A stretch of 18,106 nucleotides of DNA from an uncultured Clostridia bacterium (lineage in GTDB: Bacteria > Bacillota > Clostridia > UMGS1810). Location of the stretch: positions 1 to 18,106 of the forward strand of contig CAKSFP010000040.1 of assembly GCA_934454585.1 (NCBI GenBank), written 5' to 3'. Positions 6,920-14,153 of this stretch are shown piece after piece. The notes under the pieces were generated by a model. The model saw only the letters and a list, made by a program, of their open reading frames with translations, ran no database searches and was not told the origin of the DNA. How positions within the stretch are numbered: position 1 is the first letter of the stretch; the number at the start of each line of letters is the position of its first letter. The translations under genes and the position numbers were made by a program.

Positions 6920-8839
6920 TTAATAAAGCTTTGCGCCTGCGGGTATGCAGTCGTCAATTATGAGAAGATTTAATCTCTCTTCGCCCTCCTCAGAGTGAAC
7001 CGCGGACAGAAGCATGCCGCATGAATCAATACCCATCATGGCTCTCGGCGGCAGGTTGGTTATTGCAACGAGCGTCTTGCCGACAAGCTCCTCCGGCTCA
7101 TAGTATGCATGAATACCGCTGAGGATGGTGCGGTCCGTGCCCGTGCCGTCGTTGAGTGTGAACTGCAGAAGTTTCTTCGACTTGGGCACTGCAACGCATT
7201 CTTTGACCTTAACCGCGCGGAAATCGCATTTGCTGAATGTGTCAAAATCCACAAAGTCGGCAAAGAGCGGTTCTATCTCAACTTTTGAAAAGTCGATGAG
7301 CTTTTTCTCTGCGGTCATTTCCGCACGCGCTGCAGATTCCCTCGAACCCTCGCCGCCGAGCGGTTTCATGGTGGGGAACAATATCACATCTCTTATGGAG
7401 TAAGAATCCGTAAGGAGCATAACGAGTCTGTCAATGCCGATTCCGAGTCCGCCTGTGGGGGGCATACCATACTCCAGTGCGTTGATGTAGTCGGTATCCA
7501 TCATGCCGGCCTCTTCGTCGCCGTTCTCCCTTGCCTCAACCTGTTTTTCGAATCTTTCTTTCTGATCTATCGGGTCGTTGAGTTCGGAAAATGCATTTCC
7601 GAATTCCGTTCCGTTTATGAAAAACTCAAATCTCTCGGTGTACTGCGGATTTCCCGGTATTCTCTTTGCAAGAGGGGAGACCTCTACGGGGTAATCGAGA
7701 ATGAATGTCGGCTGAATGAGCTGCGACTCGACTTTTTCGTCAAACACTTCATACATAGCCTCGCCGACGGACTTGCCCGGTTCCACTTCAACACCGACGC
7801 TTGCGGCAAGCGCAATTGCGTCTTCGCTTGTCATAACCGTGGTAAAGTCAACTCCGGCATATTTCTTTACAGAGTCCATCATGGTGATGCGCTCCCAGCC
7901 TTTTTTCAGTTCTATCTCCTTGCCCTGGTAGCTTACGAGAGTTGTGCCGAGCACTTTTTCGGCAACTGTTGAAATCATGTCCTCGGTCAGCTCCATCATG
8001 CCTTTGTAATCCGTAAATGCTTCGTACAGCTCAATCGTGGTAAACTCCGGGTTGTGCTTGATATCCATTCCTTCGTTACGGAATATTCTGCCTATTTCAT
8101 ACACCTTTTCAAGTCCGCCGACAATTAGACGCTTGAGGTTAAGCTCGGTTGCGATGCGCAGATACATATCTATGCCGAGGGTGTTGTGATAGGTTATGAA
8201 CGGTCTTGCGGACGCACCGCCGGATATGGTGTTGAGAACGGGGGTTTCCACTTCCAGATAGCCTCTGTTATCGAGAAAAGCTCTTATCTCTTTGTTTATC
8301 AGGCTGCGCAGCATAAATGTCTTTTTGACATCCGGGTTGACAATGAGGTCAACATATCTCTGGCGGTAGCGCAGATCGGTATCCTTGAGTCCGTGCCATT
8401 TTTCCGGCAGAGGCTGAAGGGATTTTGACAGGAGAGTCATCTCGGTCACATGGATGGATGTCTCGCCGGTTTTGGTTTTGAAAACCGTACCTTTTACGCC
8501 CACAATGTCGCCGATGTCCATTTTCTTGAATTTCTTGTACGGTTCTTCGCCGATGATATCTCTTGCAACATAACCCTGAATCAATCCGTCGCGGTCTGCT
8601 ATGTGGCAGAACGACGCTTTTCCCATTACGCGTTTGCTCATAAGTCTGCCGGCTACGGAGACTTCTTTATCTTCGTATTTTTCAAAATTATCGAGAATGT
8701 CGCAGCTCATAGCGCTGCGGTCGTATTTCATTATTTCATAAGGATTGTTGCCCTCGTCGATAAGTTCTTTGAGTTTGTCGCGTCTTATCCGGAGTACTTC
8801 GCTCAGGTTTGTTTCGGTTGTGTTGTTCTTTTCACTCAT
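6920..8839 (-). CDS. lysS: Lysyl-tRNA synthetase (class II) with C-terminal tRNA-binding domain
   Basis: It charges tRNA-Lys with lysine in the cytoplasm. The product has 639 residues from the ATG at 8839, which is preceded by AGGAGG and a nine-base spacer; a longer frame to 8869 would overlap greA and is not needed. An OB-fold anticodon-binding domain (about residues 45-150) precedes the class II core, with motif 2 FRNEG at 253-257 followed by the HNPEFTTIELYEA segment, and motif 3 around R471 in GLGIGIDRL. Ordinary bacterial LysRS ends soon after motif 3, at about 500 residues. This one has an added domain at about 526-639 with the FxxxDxR and LxGIxxYYxPEELVGK features of the MetRS C-terminal/Trbp111 tRNA-binding fold. 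It is the last gene of recR-greA-lysS, its ribosome site overlapping the greA stop. Confidence 0.96.
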   Translation of the reverse strand: MSEKNNTTETNLSEVLRIRRDKLKELIDEGNNPYEIMKYDRSAMSCDILDNFEKYEDKEVSVAGRLMSKRVMGKASFCHIADRDGLIQGYVARDIIGEEPYKKFKKMDIGDIVGVKGTVFKTKTGETSIHVTEMTLLSKSLQPLPEKWHGLKDTDLRYRQRYVDLIVNPDVKKTFMLRSLINKEIRAFLDNRGYLEVETPVLNTISGGASARPFITYHNTLGIDMYLRIATELNLKRLIVGGLEKVYEIGRIFRNEGMDIKHNPEFTTIELYEAFTDYKGMMELTEDMISTVAEKVLGTTLVSYQGKEIELKKGWERITMMDSVKKYAGVDFTTVMTSEDAIALAASVGVEVEPGKSVGEAMYEVFDEKVESQLIQPTFILDYPVEVSPLAKRIPGNPQYTERFEFFINGTEFGNAFSELNDPIDQKERFEKQVEARENGDEEAGMMDTDYINALEYGMPPTGGLGIGIDRLVMLLTDSYSIRDVILFPTMKPLGGEGSRESAARAEMTAEKKLIDFSKVEIEPLFADFVDFDTFSKCDFRAVKVKECVAVPKSKKLLQFTLNDGTGTDRTILSGIHAYYEPEELVGKTLVAITNLPPRAMMGIDSCGMLLSAVHSEEGEERLNLLIIDDCIPAGAKLY

Positions 8840-8852
8840 TTGTTGTGTCCTC

Positions 8853-9326
8853 CTATCTCTGTATGTCAAGTATTCTTAGCTGAATCATTCCGCCGGGTGT
8901 TTCTATATCGGCGGTTTCGCCGATTTTTTTGCCGATGAGACCTTTGCCAATGGGTGATTCGTCGGATATTTTTCCCGATAGGGGATCGGATTCTGTTGAA
9001 CCGACGATGATGTATTCGTTTTCTTCGTCCAGGTCACAATCGAGCACGCGCACCCTTGACATAATGCCTACAACATCGCTCGGCAGTTCGTCTGCGGACA
9101 CGATTTTGGCGTTTTTGATAATGTTTTCAATCTCGGTCACGCGCTGTTCCATAGCAGCTTGCGCATCCTTGGCGGCATCGTATTCTGAATTCTCGGAAAG
9201 GTCGCCGAATCCTCTTGCCTCTTTTATTTTTTCGGTAATTTCTTTTCGTTTGGTTACCTTGAGGTATTCAAGTTCTTCTTTGAGTTTTTCAAGACCTTCT
9301 TCAGTAAGAATTGTTTGTTTTGCCAT
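8853..9326 (-). CDS. greA: Transcription elongation factor GreA
   Basis: The factor binds the RNA polymerase secondary channel and stimulates cleavage of backtracked transcripts. It has 157 residues, the usual length. An N-terminal coiled coil carries the diagnostic GDLSENSEYDAAKDAQ tip with D42 and E45, the acidic residues used for cleavage. A C-terminal FKBP-like domain includes SPIGKGLIGKKIGE. A TTG at 9335 is in frame, but it lies one base from the GGAG site. The ATG at 9326, ten bases from that site, gives the usual MAKQTILTEEG start and was chosen. The gene lies between recR and lysS; its TAG stop is merged with the lysS ribosome binding site, implying coupled translation. Confidence 0.97.
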   Translation of the reverse strand: MAKQTILTEEGLEKLKEELEYLKVTKRKEITEKIKEARGFGDLSENSEYDAAKDAQAAMEQRVTEIENIIKNAKIVSADELPSDVVGIMSRVRVLDCDLDEENEYIIVGSTESDPLSGKISDESPIGKGLIGKKIGETADIETPGGMIQLRILDIQR

Positions 9327-9372
9327 TTTTATCAATCTCCTTCTTTGTCGGCGGAGTCCGCCGGTAAATTCA

Positions 9373-9969
9373 TTATATTTCGTGCCTGCCTTCTATGGCT
9401 TTCACAAGAGTTATCTGGTCGGCATATTCCAAGTCGCCGCCGACGGGGAGTCCGTATGCAATGCGCGTCACCTTGACGCCGAAAGGACGGATTAGCTTTG
9501 ATACATACATAGCCGTCGCCTCACCCTCAATGCTCGGACTGTTTGCCATAATTACTTCATCCACATCGCCCTGAGCAACTCGCGAGAGAAGTTCTTTTAT
9601 CTTCAGGTCATCCGGGGTGATGCCGTCCATGGGGGATATGGCACCGTGGAGCACATGATAGACTCCGTAGTACTCTCGTGTTTTCTCCAGCGCTATGACA
9701 TCCTTTGGCTGTTCCACAACGCATATTACGGAGTGATTGCGCTTGGTATTGGAGCATATCTCGCAAGGGTCGCTCTCGGTCATGTTCTGGCAAACGGAGC
9801 AATATCGGATTTTTTCCTTTGCGTCCGATATGGCGGTGATTATTCCGTCTACCTCGGAATCCGACAGAGAGAGTATATAATATGCCATCCTTACCGCACT
9901 TTTATGACCGATGCCGGGCATTTTGCGGAAAACATCAATTAACTTTGAAAATGACGATGTGTAAAGCAT
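9373..9969 (-). CDS. recR: Recombination mediator RecR
   Basis: RecR works with RecF and RecO to load RecA on gapped DNA. The 198-residue length is typical. An N-terminal helix-hairpin-helix (FRKMPGIGHKSAVRMAYY, about 14-31) is followed by a zinc finger with C57, C60, C69 and C72. A Toprim domain (VVEQPKDVIALEKT onward) and the conserved C-terminal segment with GLPVGGDLEYAD complete the protein. The frame extends to a TTG at 9984, but the ATG at 9969, with AAGGGG about six bases upstream, gives the standard length. It is the first gene of the minus-strand operon; the more usual upstream neighbours dnaX and ybaB are absent here. Confidence 0.97.
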   Translation of the reverse strand: MLYTSSFSKLIDVFRKMPGIGHKSAVRMAYYILSLSDSEVDGIITAISDAKEKIRYCSVCQNMTESDPCEICSNTKRNHSVICVVEQPKDVIALEKTREYYGVYHVLHGAISPMDGITPDDLKIKELLSRVAQGDVDEVIMANSPSIEGEATAMYVSKLIRPFGVKVTRIAYGLPVGGDLEYADQITLVKAIEGRHEI

Positions 9970-10022
9970 GAAAATCCCCTTCAATATTTATACGGACAGT
10001 AAATCTACCCGCAATTAGTCTA

Positions 10023-10051
10023 ATTATATCACAAATGAATCGTAAATGCAA
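10023..10051 (-). promoter_or_regulatory. Sigma-A promoter for recR-greA-lysS
   Basis: On the minus strand TTGCAT (10046-10051) and TATAAT (10023-10028) are separated by 17 bases, close to consensus. Transcription would begin near 10016 and give a leader of roughly 45 bases before the recR ATG. Confidence 0.75.
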
Positions 10052-10133
10052 TCATTTTTTGTTGTTGCACACTTACATGAAGGAATTTTCAAAAAAATTT
10101 TCAAAAAAAGAACAAAAAAACATGAAAAAAGCA

Positions 10134-10162
10134 TTGACAAAGACAGTCGGCGGTGGTATAAT
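10134..10162 (+). promoter_or_regulatory. Consensus sigma-A promoter for infC-rpmI-rplT
   Basis: TTGACA (10134-10139) and TATAAT (10157-10162) are both perfect consensus hexamers with a 17-base spacer. An A-rich stretch lies immediately upstream (10090-10130). This strength fits a translation-factor and ribosomal-protein operon controlled downstream by attenuation. Confidence 0.92.
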
Positions 10163-10168
10163 AACCTG

Positions 10169-10314
10169 GAAAGCAAAGCAGAAGTCCACTTCTCACCTGC
10201 AAGCAACGGCGTTTGCACGGTTAATACTTGTAATTGTGTTTTATGAGTGGGTGGATTTCGCCCACTTTTTTATTTGCAATTTTTGTTGCAAAAGTTTATT
10301 TTTGGAGGTGCTTT
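10169..10314 (+). ncRNA. L20-type leader of the infC operon, with attenuator
   Basis: The leader runs from just after the promoter to the infC start. It has a small hairpin AGAAGTCCACTTCT (10180-10193) and a second, GCAAGC pairing with GTTTGC. Next come the GGTTAATACTTG segment and a final AGTGGGT/GCCCACT hairpin followed by six T. This order fits the Firmicutes L20 leader, in which ribosomal protein L20 binds the RNA and promotes termination before infC. The CCACTT of the early hairpin can also pair with GAGTGG of the terminator arm, which would give the alternative antitermination fold. The assignment is from pattern memory and position, not a covariance search. Confidence 0.75.
10246..10271 (+). 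terminator. Leader attenuator upstream of infC
   Basis: AGTGGGT (10246-10252) pairs with GCCCACT (10260-10266) over a seven-base loop. Six T (10266-10271) follow. It lies between the promoter and infC, so it should act as a conditional terminator. Confidence 0.85.
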
Positions 10315-10833
10315 ATCATCAGTATTAAGGAATGTTTGATTAATGACGAAATTAAGGGCAAGGAAGTTAGGCTGATTGATGTTGACGGCTCGCAGCTCGG
10401 CATTGTTTCCGTTAAGGATGCTCAGGCAAAGGCTTATGACAAAAATCTTGACCTTGTGGAGATTTCTCCTCAGGCAAAGCCGCCCGTGTGCAAAATCATG
10501 GATTACGGCAAATACAGATTTGAACAGGCAAAGCGCGAGAAAGAGACAAAAAAGAATCAGAAAATTGTCAGTGTCAAAGAAGTTAAGATGTCACCGTCTA
10601 TCGATGTGCATGATTTCAACACAAAGGTTAATCAGGCTTCAAAATTTCTAAAGTCGGGTGATAAAGTAAAGATTACCGTTAAATTCAGAGGCAGGGAATT
10701 GCATCACACTTCTCTCGGGCAGGAGCTTTTGGAGCGTGTGGCACAGTCTCTCGCCGAGGTTGGCAATGTTGAAAAACAGGCTAAACTCGAAGGACGAAAC
10801 ATGGCAATGGTAGTTGCCCCTAAACAAAATTAA
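10315..10833 (+). CDS. infC: Translation initiation factor IF-3, with ATC start codon
   Basis: IF-3 binds the 30S subunit and checks start-codon pairing. No ATG, GTG or TTG lies at a suitable distance from the strong GGAGG at 10304-10308. The ATC at 10315, six bases downstream, gives MISIKECLINDEIKGKEVRL, which aligns with the usual IF-3 N terminus; the next codon is also ATC (10318). Non-canonical starts are typical of infC and allow IF-3 to repress its own translation. The 172-residue product has the N-terminal domain with PPVCKIMDYGKYRFEQ, a lysine-rich linker (KREKETKKNQK), and the C-terminal domain with HDFNTKV and KVKITVKFRGRE. It is the first gene of infC-rpmI-rplT. Confidence 0.96.
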   Translation: MISIKECLINDEIKGKEVRLIDVDGSQLGIVSVKDAQAKAYDKNLDLVEISPQAKPPVCKIMDYGKYRFEQAKREKETKKNQKIVSVKEVKMSPSIDVHDFNTKVNQASKFLKSGDKVKITVKFRGRELHHTSLGQELLERVAQSLAEVGNVEKQAKLEGRNMAMVVAPKQN

Positions 10834-10863
10834 AACTAAAATATCGGAAGGAGTGTAATAATC

Positions 10864-11061
10864 ATGCCGAAAATCAAAACTCACAGAGGTGCGGCAAAGA
10901 GATTTAATCTCACCAAAAAGGGAAAGGTTAAAATCAACCAAGCATTCAGAAGACACATTTTGACCAAAAAGTCTACAAAGAGAAAGAGAGCTTTGAGAAA
11001 ACAGGCTTATGCAGGCAGTGCAAATGCTGCTACAATCAAGAGACTGATATTGTATAAATAA
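10864..11061 (+). CDS. rpmI: 50S ribosomal protein L35
   Basis: A 65-residue, strongly basic protein beginning MPKIKTHRGAAKRFNLT, the L35 signature, and continuing with AFRRHILTKKSTKRKRALR. It belongs to the large ribosomal subunit. GGAAGGAGTG lies before the ATG. It is the second gene of the operon, 30 bases after infC and 22 bases before rplT, the conserved bacterial order. Confidence 0.98.
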   Translation: MPKIKTHRGAAKRFNLTKKGKVKINQAFRRHILTKKSTKRKRALRKQAYAGSANAATIKRLILYK

Positions 11062-11083
11062 GATATAGGAGGAGGCATCGAAA

Positions 11084-11437
11084 ATGGCTAGAGTTAAAGG
11101 TGCAATGGCAACCAGAAAAAGACGCAAGAGAGTATTGAAACTTGCAAAAGGATACAGAGGTGCAAAATCAAAATGCTTCAGAACAGCCAAACAGGCGGTA
11201 ATGAAGTCTTTGGTATACGCATATATAGGCAGAAAGCAGAAGAAAAGAGATTTCAGAAGAATCTGGATCACAAGAATCAGCGCTGCTGCCAAGATGAACG
11301 GCATAAACTACTCTCAGTTTATGAACGGTCTTAAGAAAGCAGGTATTGACATGAACAGAAAGATGCTTTCTGAGATTGCAATAGCTGATCCGGCGGCTTT
11401 CACTTCACTTGTTGAGAAAGCTAAAGCGGCTCTTTAA
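11084..11437 (+). CDS. rplT: 50S ribosomal protein L20
   Basis: A 117-residue basic protein (MARVKGAMATRKRRKRVLKL) with the conserved GYRGAKSKCFRTAKQAVMKS and AYIGRKQKKRDFRRIWITRI segments. L20 is needed early in 50S assembly and binds 23S rRNA. In Firmicutes it also represses this operon through the leader RNA, matching the leader at 10169-10314. A GGAGGAGG site precedes the start. Confidence 0.98.
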   Translation: MARVKGAMATRKRRKRVLKLAKGYRGAKSKCFRTAKQAVMKSLVYAYIGRKQKKRDFRRIWITRISAAAKMNGINYSQFMNGLKKAGIDMNRKMLSEIAIADPAAFTSLVEKAKAAL

Positions 11438-11469
11438 TTAAAAAATCAAGCGGCATACGGTCGCTTACG

Positions 11470-11492
11470 GGGCGATACATTTTGTATCGTCC
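11470..11492. repeat. Intergenic hairpin GGGCGATACA/TGTATCGTCC
   Basis: Ten-base arms (11470-11479 and 11483-11492, one G-U pair) enclose a three-base loop TTT. The T-content after it (TTGTGTTTTG) is weak, so termination after rplT is possible but not assured. It resembles the palindrome at 14049-14072 in starting with GGG(T/C)CGAT. Confidence 0.55.
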
Positions 11493-11515
11493 TTGTGTTT
11501 TGTAAGGAGATATTT

Positions 11516-12424
11516 ATGAACAAAAGAATTGGAATTTTGCTGACGATAATCGGCGGCATATGCTGGGGCGCATCGGGAGTCGCCGGGCAGTGTCTGCTCG
11601 AGATGAGCGACATAACATCACGCTGGCTTGTTCCGGTCAGACTTCTTATGTCGGGTATATTGCTCATCATATATCAGGCATGCAAGAGCGGCGCAAAGGT
11701 GTTTGACATTTGGAAAAACCGCCGCGACGCAATTGATATGCTGATTTATGCAATAGTCGGCATAATGCTGTGTCAGTATACTTATTTTTATACAATCGAA
11801 TATTCAAACGCCGGAACGGCGACAATACTCCAGTATGTTGCGCCGGTGCTCATTATGGGTGTGACCTGTTTTATGCAAAGAAGAGTGCCGTTGATGAGCG
11901 AGGTGCTTTGTATTATTCTTGCGCTTGCGGGCGTATTTGTGATAGCCACGCATTGCAAAACAGACGAACTTGCAATTTTGCCCCGCGCTCTCATTGTCGG
12001 TTTGCTCTCGGCGGTTACTGTGGTTATATATAACATTCAGCCGATGAGGCTGATGCGCCGGTATTCAGCCGTGTATCTGTTGGCGTGGGCGCTTTTGGTC
12101 GGCGGAGCGGTGATTTCGCTAATCTTTAAGCCGTGGGAGTGTATGCCTATGCTGAATATTAAACGCATACTGCTCGTCTGTGTGACTGTCGTGGTCGGCT
12201 CTGTAATGGGATTTTCGCTGTATCTCAACGGCGTTAAGATGATTGGAGCGACATCGGCAAGCGTGATTGCAAGTATGGAGCCTGTCACGGCGGCGGTGCT
12301 CTCGGTGGCGTTTCTCGGTTCGCCGTTCACTGTGTATGATTTAATCGGCTTTTTGCTTATAATATCGACAATAATCATCCTTGCAATCGCAAAGGACAAA
12401 ACAAGTTCGGAGGTGAGCGCATGA
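11516..12424 (+). CDS. EamA-family (DMT superfamily) permease
   Basis: A 302-residue integral membrane protein with about ten hydrophobic helices arranged as two EamA repeats. The first begins GILLTIIGGICWGASGVAGQ near the N terminus. The second repeat ends with a conserved SASVIASMEPVTAAVLSVAFLGS segment, typical of this family, and a last helix. Such proteins export or import small metabolites; the substrate cannot be told from sequence. The frame could begin at a TTG at 11495, but the ATG at 11516, with AAGGAGA just upstream, gives the normal N terminus. It follows the rplT operon by 78 bases, and its TGA overlaps the ispE start, so it is coupled to ispE. Confidence 0.9.
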   Translation: MNKRIGILLTIIGGICWGASGVAGQCLLEMSDITSRWLVPVRLLMSGILLIIYQACKSGAKVFDIWKNRRDAIDMLIYAIVGIMLCQYTYFYTIEYSNAGTATILQYVAPVLIMGVTCFMQRRVPLMSEVLCIILALAGVFVIATHCKTDELAILPRALIVGLLSAVTVVIYNIQPMRLMRRYSAVYLLAWALLVGGAVISLIFKPWECMPMLNIKRILLVCVTVVVGSVMGFSLYLNGVKMIGATSASVIASMEPVTAAVLSVAFLGSPFTVYDLIGFLLIISTIIILAIAKDKTSSEVSA

Positions 12425-13260
12425 CAGAATATGCATATGCAAAAATAAATCTTTCGCTCGATGTGGTTTGCCGCAGAGATGACGGATATCACGATGTAAA
12501 CATGATTATGCAGAGCCTGGAGCTGAACGATACCGTGGAAGCGGAGCTGACTGACGGCGGCATAGAAGTGACTTGCGACAGCGCTTCTGTGCCCGGCGGT
12601 AAAGGCAACATAGCTTACCGTGCGGCTCGATTGATGATTGATAAATGCGGCAGGGATTGCGGAGTTCGCATACACATCAAAAAGCGGATTCCTGTTTGTG
12701 CCGGACTTGCCGGCGGCAGTGCCGACGGTGCGGCGGTAATAAGGCTCATGAACGCTTTGCTTGGGGCAAATTTTGACTCGGCAACGCTTGAATCGGTTGC
12801 CGCGGCGGTTGGTTCGGATGTGCCTTTTTGCATAAACGGCGGCACGGCGCTTGCGTTCGGGACCGGCACGCAGATTAAAAGTCTGCCGTCGTTTGGCAGC
12901 CACATTGTTTTACTTGTGAAACCGCCAATTGATGTGCCGACACCATGGGTGTACAAAAACCTGAAACTCGGCGAGGTCGTGCACCCGGATATTGACGGAT
13001 TTATATCCGCACTCGAACGCAATGATGCGGACTCGGCACTTGCCACATCGGGAAATGTGCTTGAGAGTGTGACAATATCCAAGTACCCGATCATCGAAAA
13101 TATTAAGTCTGAGATGATAAATAACGGCGCAAAGTTCGCCATGATGAGCGGCAGCGGACCGACGGTATTCGGAATTTTTGAAAATAAAGGTGATGCAGAA
13201 AATGCCGCAAGATTTTTCAAAAAAAGCTATGACGAGGTAATTGTTACAAAGACAGTATAA
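12421..13260 (+). CDS. ispE: 4-diphosphocytidyl-2-C-methyl-D-erythritol kinase (IspE)
   Basis: IspE phosphorylates CDP-methylerythritol in the MEP route to isoprenoid precursors. The 279-residue protein is a GHMP kinase: K8 in AYAKINLSLDV near the N terminus, the phosphate-binding loop PVCAGLAGGSADGA at 91-104, and catalytic D133 in GSDVPF. The C-terminal MMSGSGPTVFGIF segment is the third GHMP motif. Translation starts at an ATG sharing the ATGA overlap with the upstream permease gene; GGAGG precedes it inside that gene. spoIIR follows on the same strand. Confidence 0.97.
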   Translation: MTEYAYAKINLSLDVVCRRDDGYHDVNMIMQSLELNDTVEAELTDGGIEVTCDSASVPGGKGNIAYRAARLMIDKCGRDCGVRIHIKKRIPVCAGLAGGSADGAAVIRLMNALLGANFDSATLESVAAAVGSDVPFCINGGTALAFGTGTQIKSLPSFGSHIVLLVKPPIDVPTPWVYKNLKLGEVVHPDIDGFISALERNDADSALATSGNVLESVTISKYPIIENIKSEMINNGAKFAMMSGSGPTVFGIFENKGDAENAARFFKKSYDEVIVTKTV

Positions 13261-13283
13261 ATAATTGAAAATAAGTCAATACT
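13255..13283 (+). promoter_or_regulatory. Possible sigma-F-type promoter for spoIIR
   Basis: GTATA (13255-13259), at the end of ispE, is 15 bases upstream of GTCAATACT (13275-13283). This resembles the forespore sigma-F pattern (GYATA, about 15 bases, GGNNANANT), missing only the second G. In Bacillus subtilis spoIIR is sigma-F dependent. This is a by-eye match only. Confidence 0.4.
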
Positions 13284-13303
13284 TATGTCGAGGAGGGATA
13301 TGT

Positions 13304-13948
13304 ATGAAAAAAATCATTCCTGCCATATGTATTGGCTTTTTATTATGCTTTTTTATTTCGGTTTATATGGATTCCACTGAAGCTGCACTGTCGGAGGGGC
13401 TTATACGCCTGCATGTGATTGCAAACAGCGACAGCGATGACGATCAGCAGCTAAAGCTGAAAGTGAGAGACAGGATACTGAGTGAATGTGCATCGCTTGC
13501 GAATGATACACAGATTGAGGCTGTGAGGGCAGATATATGCACAAATCTTGAATATATAGAAGAAATAGCACGCGATGAGATAGTAAAAAACGGCTATGAT
13601 TATGATGTCAGGGCAAGTTACGGTATGGCGGATTTTCCCGAGAAACGCTACGGAAATATTACTTTGCCGTCAGGGTCATATCAGTCGCTCCGGGTGGAGA
13701 TAGGCGATGCACAGGGCAAAAACTGGTGGTGCGTACTTTTTCCGCCGCTTTGTTTCGTTGATGAGACCTGTGTAAGCGTGAGTGACGAGAGCAACGACAT
13801 TCTCCGCTCACAGCTGGGCAACCCGACATATGACATGGTGACATCTGATTCTGCATCTGTGGAATTTCGGCTCAAGTCTTATGAAATATGGCAGTTGAGC
13901 AAGATGAAGTTAAAAAAATATATGGCAGACATAGGGGAGAGCCTGTAA
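13304..13948 (+). CDS. spoIIR: Stage II sporulation protein R (SpoIIR)
   Basis: SpoIIR is made in the forespore, exported to the intermembrane space, and triggers the SpoIIGA protease to process pro-sigma-E in the mother cell. The 214-residue product has an N-terminal signal or anchor helix (about residues 3-21, IIPAICIGFLLCFFISVYM). The conserved LIRLHVIANSDSDDDQQLKLKVRD region follows, and later NWWCVLFPPLCFVD. These phrases are diagnostic. The ATG at 13304 was chosen because AGGAGGG lies six bases upstream; a TTG at 13265 in the same frame has no such site. The gene follows ispE, a common clostridial neighbourhood, and places this organism among endospore formers. Confidence 0.96.
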   Translation: MKKIIPAICIGFLLCFFISVYMDSTEAALSEGLIRLHVIANSDSDDDQQLKLKVRDRILSECASLANDTQIEAVRADICTNLEYIEEIARDEIVKNGYDYDVRASYGMADFPEKRYGNITLPSGSYQSLRVEIGDAQGKNWWCVLFPPLCFVDETCVSVSDESNDILRSQLGNPTYDMVTSDSASVEFRLKSYEIWQLSKMKLKKYMADIGESL

Positions 13949-13973
13949 AAAACGGTTCCTTGTATGATTCTGT

Positions 13974-14016
13974 CACACGCATAAAATCTTGTGCAGTCTG
14001 TGTGTATGTGTTTTTT
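13974..14016 (+). terminator. Possible terminator after spoIIR
   Basis: CACACGCA (13974-13981) can pair with TGTATGTG (14003-14010) at seven of eight positions around a 21-base loop, followed by six T (14011-14016). The stem is weak, so confidence is low, but it is correctly placed 25 bases after the spoIIR stop. Confidence 0.4.
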
Positions 14017-14048
14017 ATTCCTGACGGCTGCGCCGAAACAAGCGGTAT

Positions 14049-14072
14049 GGGTCGATGCCCTTGCATCGACCC
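14049..14072. repeat. Perfect intergenic palindrome GGGTCGATGC/GCATCGACCC
   Basis: Two exactly complementary ten-base arms (14049-14058, 14063-14072) enclose the loop CCTT in the convergent space between spoIIR and the DMT permease gene. No T-run follows on either strand, so it is not a classical terminator. It looks like a small dispersed palindromic element of the kind seen in clostridial intergenic DNA. Confidence 0.65.
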
Positions 14073-14153
14073 GAAAAACGCACTCAAATTAACACGAAAT
14101 AACGCGACAGTGTGCGATGCGGAAATGACCCTGTGTGGTCTCCGGAGCAAAAT

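Noticed and set aside
8929..9495. 188-codon plus-strand frame, serine-rich
   Set aside because: It is antisense to greA and the end of recR, and has low-complexity composition typical of a shadow frame.
10035..10328. Small open frames over the infC promoter and leader
   Set aside because: They cover a consensus promoter and structured leader and have no convincing start; the leader explanation is stronger.
10648..11304. 218-codon minus-strand frame
   Set aside because: It is antisense to infC, rpmI and rplT, which are certain.
12037..12903. 288-codon minus-strand frame
   Set aside because: It runs antisense across the EamA gene and ispE, both of which have strong family motifs; it is a mirror of their codon structure.
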